A DNA stretch of 20,473 bases, taken from assembly GCA_003161195.1 (NCBI GenBank), contig PMOV01000315.1:1-20473 (forward strand). The letters run 5' to 3'. This document shows, one piece after another, positions 14,558 to 20,473 of this stretch. The notes below the pieces were generated by a model. It searched no databases and was not told the origin of the DNA. It saw nothing but the letters and a program-made list of their open reading frames with translations. The position numbers and the translations under genes were made by a program. Source of the DNA: Acidobacteriota bacterium. Its GTDB lineage: Bacteria > Acidobacteriota > Terriglobia > Acidiferrales > UBA7541. The stretch's first letter is position 1; the number at the start of each line of letters is the position of its first letter.

Positions 14558-14572
14558 GGTTTCCCCGGAACC
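14558..14572. other. Small hairpin between the RHS fragment and the GH57 gene
   Basis: GGTTTCCCCGGAACC can fold into a 6-bp stem (one G-T pair) with a 3-nt loop. It lies about 60 nt beyond the GH57 stop on the minus strand, with no T-run. It is a weak candidate for a 3'-end structure of the GH57 transcript. Confidence 0.2.
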
Positions 14573-14632
14573 TTCGCCTCCGGATGCTAATCCTCAGGGC
14601 CTCTAGGCGATTCGAACGACGACTCGAAAGGA

Positions 14633-16825
14633 TTATTCCGACGCCCAAGCCGCATTATCCTCCCCCAGCGGAATCTCAAGCAACGCCTCCGACGGCAAAA
14701 TATCCACGGGCAGCCCCCCATGCCACAGTGCCACGCCAACTTTCAACTTCGACACACCTTCCAGCTTTAGCTTATCTTTCCGTACCGCCACCTCCAGTAT
14801 CGTGTCGAACGCCACTTCCGCGAAATCCTTCGGATTGAGCAAACACGCGCGGCCCCGCTCCACCGCAAACTCCAGGATGCGTCCACGCTCCAGGCGCACC
14901 ACCACGGCAATCTCATCCCCCGCCGAAATCGTAATGCGAAACTCCGGATCTTCAATTTCGGATAAAGCCTCCGCAAACGCGTCCACGCGCAGGCAAAATC
15001 GCTCCTTCTCAAATCCATAGCGCAACTCGTGTAAATAAAAGACCCGGCCGTGCATCGACCCGCCCCGCCGCTCCGGCGCATACAATCCCGAGCTGAGCCA
15101 CTCGAAGTACGAGGTATCGCGCCCATCCACCTTCACGTTCAGCAGGTCCGCCGGAGCAATCTGCAGCGCGTGCTCCGGCTTGCGTTTTATCGCCTTCGCC
15201 AGCTCATCCGGCGCTTCCATCCCCAGCGCCAGATAAATCCCCGTCAAGTGTTTGCGAAACAGCGCGTCGAACTCCGCGTCATTCGCGGTGCTGTGCTCCG
15301 GCCCAAACCACCAGCACCAGTCGCTGCCCTCCGCAGCCAGCAGCGACTCCTTCGCCACCTTTAATCCTTCCGCGGTCGTGGCGCCCTGGCGATTCTCCTC
15401 GTGCGCCTTTGCCGCATACGCGTACGCTTCGCGCGCGTCCCACAACAGTTCCCATGCCGCCACGTCCTCCGCGTTCCCGATCCACACATCAAAGTTGGCG
15501 TTGATCCACGACGCCGGGAAAATCCCGCCTGTCGTGGGCACATCCGCCGCGGCTTGAATCGCTTCGCTGGCCGTCAACGCGCGAAACTCCGCATCCCCTT
15601 GCACCAGGCCGTAAAATTCGCGCAGAAATTGCCGCCCGTTCCCCGCGTAATATTCCCAGGCATTTTCGCCGTCTAGAAACAGGCACATGGTCACCGGCTG
15701 GTCGCTCCCGATGCGTTCCGCGATGTGGCGCAGCCGCCCGTGCAAATCCGCGGCCGCCGCCCGCGCATCCATGCGGCTGTAAACGAAGCCAATCAAATCG
15801 GAAAGATGATGATCGCGGAAAAGCCCCGTGATTCCCTTCTCGCCCATCTGCACGCGCCAGGGTTTGTACAAGCGATCCGCATTCGCCGGCAAGCCGTTGG
15901 CGTCGCGGAAAAACGCAACATTCAACGTCCGGCCGAGCACCCCTTCGTCGCTGCCAAACCATTGAAAGCCTTCTTCCGCGGCAATCGAGAGTGTCTGATC
16001 CGAAACCGATCCCTCGGACGGCCATAGACCCACCGGCGCGACTCCAAACGCGTTCTGGTGAAACTCCCGCGCGCGCCGCAACTGTTCCCGCGCATCTTCC
16101 GGCCGGCGAAATGCCCGCCGGGGCAGCGGCGTGCTGGGGTTGGCCACGCGCGCAATGTCCGAATCGCACAGCAACGGCATAATCGGATGATAAAAGGGTG
16201 TGGTGCTCAGCTCGATCTGCCCGCGTTGCGCCGCGTCGCGATAGAGCGGCAGCACCAGCTTCATGAACTCCAGCTGCTTGGCCTTCAACACCGCTTTGTC
16301 GTACTCGGAGAAATTTTTGCCCTGGCTCGCCAGCCGGCTGACCGCTTCTTCCTTCTCGAGCCACACCTCGTCCATCCACACAAGTTGCGAGAGCACCTGC
16401 AAATCGCGCCAGTCTCGCGCGGTAAAGGTGACCAGCGCCTGCGCCCCGCCGGCCGGCTGCGCCCATTCGTATAGTTCGACGAAGCGCGGGAAGCGCGCCA
16501 TCAGCCGCTCGTGATTCACCTGAAAGGCGCGCGCCAGAATCTCCGCCTTGCACTCGCGCGTCAATTCCGCGGTGTCCTTGAACGCCAGCGTGAACCACGG
16601 CTCGTTGAATACCCCACCGGCGTATTCCTGCAACTGAATTCCCAGCGACGGCACCACGTTGAACGTGGCGTGGAAATGCGGGAACTCGCGCATCACCTCC
16701 ACCATTCCCCAGTAATCCTTCAGCGCATGTAAGCGGGTCCAAGGTAGGACGTAACGGCCCGTCTCCGGGTCGCGATATTGCGGCTGGTGCATGTGCCACA
16801 GCACCACTAAGTTCACTCGACTCAT
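14633..16825 (-). CDS. Glycoside hydrolase family 57 protein
   Basis: This 730-aa enzyme is probably cytoplasmic (no signal peptide). It shows the GH57 conserved regions in order: HMHQP (residues 11-15), GQIEL (202-206), GLWPSEGS (266-273, with E271 at the nucleophile position), WFGSDE (289-294) and DGENAWE (385-391). GH57 enzymes act on alpha-glucans as alpha-amylases, 4-alpha-glucanotransferases, branching enzymes or amylopullulanases with retention of configuration; the subfamily cannot be fixed by eye. The C-terminal about 250 residues form a beta-rich region (DTSYFEWLSSGLYAPERRGGSMHG, then RITISAGDEIAVVV), as in the alpha-amylase/alpha-mannosidase type. The ATG at 16825 is chosen because the barrel's first strand (VNLVVLWHMHQP) starts at once; 61 upstream codons of the open frame are basic and non-homologous. 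It is divergent from the lptF-lptG gene and has no obvious pathway partner here. Confidence 0.92.
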   Translation of the reverse strand: MSRVNLVVLWHMHQPQYRDPETGRYVLPWTRLHALKDYWGMVEVMREFPHFHATFNVVPSLGIQLQEYAGGVFNEPWFTLAFKDTAELTRECKAEILARAFQVNHERLMARFPRFVELYEWAQPAGGAQALVTFTARDWRDLQVLSQLVWMDEVWLEKEEAVSRLASQGKNFSEYDKAVLKAKQLEFMKLVLPLYRDAAQRGQIELSTTPFYHPIMPLLCDSDIARVANPSTPLPRRAFRRPEDAREQLRRAREFHQNAFGVAPVGLWPSEGSVSDQTLSIAAEEGFQWFGSDEGVLGRTLNVAFFRDANGLPANADRLYKPWRVQMGEKGITGLFRDHHLSDLIGFVYSRMDARAAAADLHGRLRHIAERIGSDQPVTMCLFLDGENAWEYYAGNGRQFLREFYGLVQGDAEFRALTASEAIQAAADVPTTGGIFPASWINANFDVWIGNAEDVAAWELLWDAREAYAYAAKAHEENRQGATTAEGLKVAKESLLAAEGSDWCWWFGPEHSTANDAEFDALFRKHLTGIYLALGMEAPDELAKAIKRKPEHALQIAPADLLNVKVDGRDTSYFEWLSSGLYAPERRGGSMHGRVFYLHELRYGFEKERFCLRVDAFAEALSEIEDPEFRITISAGDEIAVVVRLERGRILEFAVERGRACLLNPKDFAEVAFDTILEVAVRKDKLKLEGVSKLKVGVALWHGGLPVDILPSEALLEIPLGEDNAAWASE

Positions 16826-16950
16826 CGTTGGCCTGGTCCGGCGGTTCCCTTTTGTTCTGCTTCCGAACGACCGGGCTGCTGGGGCGGCAGCCCGTACCCC
16901 TGCGAAGAATTCTACCTTGCCTTTCCTCTTTCGTGGGACGCGGTGTGCGC

Positions 16951-16987
16951 TGCCAGTTCTTTGCCAGTTCTTCAGCCGTGCTACACT
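16951..16987 (+). promoter_or_regulatory. Possible promoter of lptFG with tandem 11-bp repeat
   Basis: TGCCAGTTCTT occurs twice back to back (16951-16961 and 16962-16972). A TTGCCA (16961-16966) and a TACACT (16982-16987), 15 nt apart, resemble -35 and -10 boxes with a short spacer. The ATG follows only 13 nt after the TACACT and has no Shine-Dalgarno, so the leader would be very short. Confidence 0.3.
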
Positions 16988-17000
16988 TTTCAATTCCGTC

Positions 17001-19334
17001 ATGCGCATCCTGGACCGTTATATCGTCCGCGAAGTTTTCCGCCACGCATTCCTCGGACTCGTCGTCTTCACCTTTGTCTTCTTCGTTCCCCAACTGGTTC
17101 GGCTGATGGAGTTGTTTGTCCGCCACAGCGGCAACGGCTTGCAGGTCCTGCAGTTGTTCCTGTGCATTTTTCCCGGCGTCTTCACCTTCACCGTGCCCAT
17201 GGCCATCTTGATCGGGGTGCTGCTGGGCCTCGGGCGCATGTCCGCGGACAGCGAAATCATCGCGTTGACGGCGCTGGGCATCGGGCGGCGGCGCATCCTG
17301 TTGCCCGTGGGCGTGTTGGCCTTCACCGGCTTCGCCGTGACGCTGCTGTTCACGTTGTGGCTCGCCCCACTGGCCCTCACCACCTTGCGCCAGATCGAGA
17401 CCGACCTCATCACCTCGCAGATTTCCTACCAGGTGCAGCCCCGCGTGTTCGACGAGCGCTTTCCGCACCTGGTCCTCTACGTCAACGACGTCTCCGCCAG
17501 TGGCACGCAGTGGCACGGCGTGTTCATGGCGGAGACCGGGGCCGAGAGCGGCGCCAACCTCACCGTGGCGGAGAATGCCGTGGTGATTGCCGAACCGAAT
17601 CTCGGCAAGCTCGAGCTGCACCTGCAGGGCGGCACCACGCACGAGTTTTCCCGCGAGGATGCCAACCACTATTCGGTAACGGCCTTCGGTCAAAGCGACT
17701 GGCCCATCGAGTTCAACACCATCGATACCGGCGAAACGCGCGCGCGCAGCAATCCGGAGCGCGGCTGGCGCGAACTCGCGCAGGATCGCGGTCCCGGCTG
17801 GCGCGAGGCCCGCGTCGAGTTGTACCGGCGGCTGGCATTTCCGGTGGCCTGCTTTGTCTTTGCGTTGATCGCGGTGCCCATTGGCGCGCAACCGCGCCGC
17901 GGCGGACAGGCGGCGGGCTCGCTCATTGCCGTGGTGGTGATCGCCTGCTATTACCTGCTGCTCATTGTGGGCAGCGGGATGGCGCGTCAGGGAACTTTGC
18001 CGCCATCGGTGGGCATATGGTTTGCCAATGCCTTGCTGGCGGTGATTGGCCTTTCGCTCTTGCCGCGCATGGAGCAGTTTCGCAACGAGAGTAGTTGGCT
18101 GGCGGGGCTGCGCCGCTTCACCATGTGGCTAAAGCTGCGCCGCAAGCGCAAGGCGCTGGCCCGCGCGCGTGCGGCTTCGGCGCGGGCGGCCGCCGCGGTG
18201 GAAAATGGCGGCGCGCGGGATTTGGACCAACCTTCCGGCAGCAGCTTTCCCCGCCTAATGGATATGTATTTGCTCCAGCGCTTCTTTTCTTATTTCGCGC
18301 TGCTGATGGCCATGTTCATTTTCCTGTTCGAAGCGTTCACGTTTTTCGAATTGCTCGACGATATCGCACGTCACCGCATTCCGTTCCTGGTGGTGGTCGA
18401 CTACTTCCGCTACCTGACGCCATTCCTCGTCTACAACCTCGCCCCGCTCGGCGCGCTCGTCGCCGTGCTGGTAACCCTCGGCGTGATGAGCAAGAACAAC
18501 GAAATTGTCGCGATCAAGGCGAGCGGCGTGAGCCTGTACCGGCTGGCACTGCCGCTCTTGGCTGCGGGCATGGTGCTCGCGGCGACCCTGGTGGTGCTCG
18601 ACGATGTGTATCTGCCTTACGCCAACCAGCGACAGGACGCCTTGCGCAACCAGATCAAGGGCAAACCGCCGCAAACCTATTTGCGGCCACAGCGCTGGAT
18701 CTTTGGCGAATCCTCCAAGGTTTACAACTACGACGTGTTCGAACCGACGCAAAATCTTTTTGGCGGGTTGACAGTGCTGGAGCTCGACCCGACGACCTTT
18801 CAGGTACGGCGGCGCGTGTTTGCCTCACGCGCCAGATGGTCGGATGCCGAGAAGGTGTGGATCCTGGAGGGCGGCTGGGTGCGCGATTTTGACGGCGATC
18901 GTATCACCAGCTTCGAGCCCTTTAAGATCCGCGACTTGCCGGAACTGACCGAGCCGCCCAGCTATTTCAATCGCGAATTCCTGCAAGCGTTTCAGATGAG
19001 CTGGCGCGATTTGCGCACGTACATCGATGGCTTGCAGCAGGCGGGATACGACGTAGCCGCGCTGACCGTGCAGTGGCACCGCAAGCTGGCGTTTCCGCTG
19101 ATGGCCCCGATCAGCATGCTGGTGGCAATTCCCTTCGCGTTTTATGTAGGAACGCGCGGCGCGGTGGGCGGCATCGCCATCGGCGTGTCCATTGGCATCG
19201 GCTATTTCCTGCTGGTGAAGTTGCTCGATTCGATGGGCGGCATCGGCCAGTTGCCGCCGTTTCTGGCAGGCTGGTCCCCGGATTTGGCCTTTTTCTTTCT
19301 CGGTCTATATTTCTTCCTCAAAATGCCCACCTGA
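17001..19334 (+). CDS. Fused LptF-LptG lipopolysaccharide export permease
   Basis: The 777-aa polypeptide holds two complete YjgP/YjgQ-type permease units. The first (residues about 1-365) starts MRILDRYIVREVFRHAFLG and has the pattern ADSEIIALTALGIGRRRI. After a basic, Ala-rich linker (about 375-415), the second unit starts MDMYLLQRFFSYFALLMAM and carries SKNNEIVAIKASGVSLYRLALP. Each unit has the expected layout of three N-terminal helices, a periplasmic beta-jellyroll and three C-terminal helices. In most Gram-negative bacteria these are two proteins that form the membrane part of the LptB2FG transporter; here both come as one chain. The ATG at 17001 is set by the start of the first permease; no Shine-Dalgarno is visible. 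LptB, LptC and LptA are not in the window. It is convergent with sdhB. Confidence 0.9.
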   Translation: MRILDRYIVREVFRHAFLGLVVFTFVFFVPQLVRLMELFVRHSGNGLQVLQLFLCIFPGVFTFTVPMAILIGVLLGLGRMSADSEIIALTALGIGRRRILLPVGVLAFTGFAVTLLFTLWLAPLALTTLRQIETDLITSQISYQVQPRVFDERFPHLVLYVNDVSASGTQWHGVFMAETGAESGANLTVAENAVVIAEPNLGKLELHLQGGTTHEFSREDANHYSVTAFGQSDWPIEFNTIDTGETRARSNPERGWRELAQDRGPGWREARVELYRRLAFPVACFVFALIAVPIGAQPRRGGQAAGSLIAVVVIACYYLLLIVGSGMARQGTLPPSVGIWFANALLAVIGLSLLPRMEQFRNESSWLAGLRRFTMWLKLRRKRKALARARAASARAAAAVENGGARDLDQPSGSSFPRLMDMYLLQRFFSYFALLMAMFIFLFEAFTFFELLDDIARHRIPFLVVVDYFRYLTPFLVYNLAPLGALVAVLVTLGVMSKNNEIVAIKASGVSLYRLALPLLAAGMVLAATLVVLDDVYLPYANQRQDALRNQIKGKPPQTYLRPQRWIFGESSKVYNYDVFEPTQNLFGGLTVLELDPTTFQVRRRVFASRARWSDAEKVWILEGGWVRDFDGDRITSFEPFKIRDLPELTEPPSYFNREFLQAFQMSWRDLRTYIDGLQQAGYDVAALTVQWHRKLAFPLMAPISMLVAIPFAFYVGTRGAVGGIAIGVSIGIGYFLLVKLLDSMGGIGQLPPFLAGWSPDLAFFFLGLYFFLKMPT

Positions 19335-19438
19335 GGACTATGACCCTGCGCTCTCCGCGCGCTCGGTGCAGACTCCCCGCTCGAACTGCATGGGGCCCCC
19401 TTTATTCTTCCCGCCGCCCCATCCTTTCCGCAGCGAAG
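19335..19438. other. Short convergent gap between lptFG and sdhB
   Basis: The 104-bp gap separates two convergent genes. It contains a self-complementary GGGGCCCC followed by CTTTATTCTT on the plus strand, but without a loop this cannot form a normal terminator hairpin. I see nothing else definite. Confidence 0.3.
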
Positions 19439-20191
19439 CTATGTTTTTGCGCCGCTAAACATGCGGAAGATTTTTGTCAGCGGATCAAAGTAGCGATCCA
19501 CCACCCGTTCTTTCAGCGGGATGATGGCGTTGTCCGTGATGGTGATGCTCTCCGGGCAGACTTTCGTGCAGCATTTGGTGATGTTGCACAGGCCGATGCC
19601 GAATTGTTCCTTTAACGCCGGCAAGCGATCGGCAGTGTCCAGCGGGTGCATTTCCAAGGCCGCGGCGTACACCAGGAAGCGCGGGCCGATGAACTGCTCG
19701 TGCATGTGATGGTCGCGCAGCACGTGGCAAACGTCCTGGCACAGATAACATTCGATGCACTTCCGAAATTCCTGCACCCGGTCCACGTCCGCCTGCGCCA
19801 TGCGCCACGTCCCATCCGCGGCGTCCGGTTTGCGCGGCTGGAATTTGGGAATCCGCTTCTTCACCGCGTAATTCCAGGATACGTCGGTGACCAGGTCTTT
19901 CAGGTGCGGAAAGGCTTTCATGGGTTCGACGGTGACCGGCTTATCCAGCGGAAGCGTGTTGAGCCGCGTCATGCACATTAATTTCGGCATGCCATTGATT
20001 TCGGCGGAGCAAGATCCGCACTTGCCCGCCTTACAGTTCCAGCGCACCGCCAGATCCCCGGCCTGTTGCGCCTGGATCTGGTGCACCGCGTCCAGCACCA
20101 CCATGCCGTCTTCCACTGGCGTGGCATAGTCGGCAAACGTCCCTTGACCTTTTTCACCGCGCCAGATGCGAAACGTTGCCGTGCTGGCCAT
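19439..20191 (-). CDS. sdhB: Succinate dehydrogenase/fumarate reductase iron-sulfur subunit
   Basis: This 250-aa subunit passes electrons between the flavoprotein and the quinone site through three Fe-S clusters at the cytoplasmic face of the inner membrane. The [2Fe-2S] ligands are C53, C58, C61 and C73 (CKAGKCGSC, then LMC). The C-terminal domain has C145-x2-C148-x2-C151-x3-C155, and then LCNITKCCTKVCPES (C202 to C212), which supply the [4Fe-4S] and [3Fe-4S] clusters. Length is normal. The start ATG overlaps the flavoprotein stop by one base (TAATG), with GAGGAG about 8 nt upstream, so translation is coupled. A membrane anchor subunit (sdhC) does not follow downstream, so it must lie before sdhA, outside the window. 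Direction of catalysis (oxidation or fumarate reduction) cannot be told from sequence alone. Confidence 0.95.
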   Translation of the reverse strand: MASTATFRIWRGEKGQGTFADYATPVEDGMVVLDAVHQIQAQQAGDLAVRWNCKAGKCGSCSAEINGMPKLMCMTRLNTLPLDKPVTVEPMKAFPHLKDLVTDVSWNYAVKKRIPKFQPRKPDAADGTWRMAQADVDRVQEFRKCIECYLCQDVCHVLRDHHMHEQFIGPRFLVYAAALEMHPLDTADRLPALKEQFGIGLCNITKCCTKVCPESITITDNAIIPLKERVVDRYFDPLTKIFRMFSGAKT

Positions 20192-20473
20192 TACTTCATC
20201 TCCTCAATGATTTGTTTCAGATCCGCGCGCATCGGGGTAATCGGTACGCGTGTGAGCTGCACGCTTCCATCTCGTGCTTTTTGCGCCACGAGATTAAATT
20301 TGGCGAATTCATTGTCTTTGGCCGGAAAGTCGTCCCGGAAGTGCGCCCCCCGGCTCTCTCGCCGTTCCAGCGCCGCACGCGTGACGATTTCCGAAACCGT
20401 CAGCAGGTTGTGCAGATCCAGCGCCGTGTGCCAGCCCGCATTGAATTCACGGTTGCCCGAGACGCTCACCGTG
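20191..20473 (-). CDS. sdhA: Succinate dehydrogenase/fumarate reductase flavoprotein subunit, C-terminal end (partial)
   Basis: Only the last about 93 residues are in the window; the gene continues past the right edge. The sequence EFNAGWHTALDLHNLLTVSEIVTRAALERRESRGAHFRDDFP is the conserved C-terminal helical region of SdhA/FrdA, including the RRESRGAHFRxDFP motif whose arginines help form the active site. The tail (KQIIEEMK) ends at a TAA that shares one base with the sdhB start codon. The flavin-binding domain and the His that bears FAD lie outside. Confidence 0.92.
   Translation of the reverse strand, partial: TVSVSGNREFNAGWHTALDLHNLLTVSEIVTRAALERRESRGAHFRDDFPAKDNEFAKFNLVAQKARDGSVQLTRVPITPMRADLKQIIEEMK

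Noticed and set aside
14604..14630. GATTCGAAC resembling a tRNA T-loop next to the GH57 stop, possibly a tRNA fragment or attachment site
   Set aside because: The T-stem has a mismatch, and no D-arm, anticodon arm, matching acceptor stem or CCA is found.
15489..17891. An 800-codon minus-strand open frame running through GH57 and the first part of lptFG
   Set aside because: It is antisense to lptFG and out of frame with GH57, its translation is low-complexity Arg/Gly/Ala/His/Gln-rich, and both real genes have strong family motifs. It is a by-product of GC-rich codon use.
1..20473. CRISPR arrays, insertion sequences, rRNA or tRNA genes
   Set aside because: No regularly spaced repeats, no transposase motifs or terminal inverted repeats, and no recognisable RNA gene sequences were found on reading both strands.

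Overview
The window is a GC-rich bacterial chromosomal segment. The gene mix suggests a Gram-negative soil or sediment bacterium, most likely an acidobacterium: an MtrB-type outer-membrane barrel, a DmsE/MtrA-type decaheme cytochrome, a single-chain LptF-LptG permease, PRC-barrel and YflT-like stress proteins, an SPFH slipin and a GH57 enzyme. The taxonomic call is inference from gene content, not from a marker gene.

The most interesting part is 809-10759, where ten genes lie head to tail on the minus strand. In transcription order they are: a decaheme periplasmic cytochrome (MtrA/DmsE family), an MtrB/PioB-type outer-membrane barrel, a membrane-anchored tetraheme NapC/NirT-like cytochrome, a small two-helix membrane protein, a tandem DUF2892 membrane protein, a group 1 [NiFe]-hydrogenase (Tat-exported small subunit, large subunit, b-type cytochrome), its maturation endopeptidase, and the HypC chaperone. 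The layout suggests a continuous route from H2 oxidation at the outer face of the inner membrane, through b and c hemes, to a porin-cytochrome conduit across the outer membrane: a possible H2-fuelled extracellular electron transfer module. The small subunit has Asn where the second cysteine ligand of the proximal [4Fe-4S] cluster normally sits. The region upstream of the first gene carries an 18-bp near-perfect palindrome and a 12-bp direct repeat, which are candidate control sites.

Downstream of hypC (1-808) there is no convincing gene, only short broken frames. To the right of the cluster are a PRC-barrel protein (+) and a YflT-like stress protein (-), which converge on two strong hairpins. 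A slipin gene follows with a small one-helix protein gene (+), then an orphan block of twelve RHS/YD repeats truncated at both ends (-).

The last part holds a GH57 glycosidase (-) divergent from a fused lptF-lptG gene (+), and then the iron-sulfur subunit and the C-terminal end of the flavoprotein subunit of succinate dehydrogenase/fumarate reductase (-). The flavoprotein gene runs off the right edge of the window.
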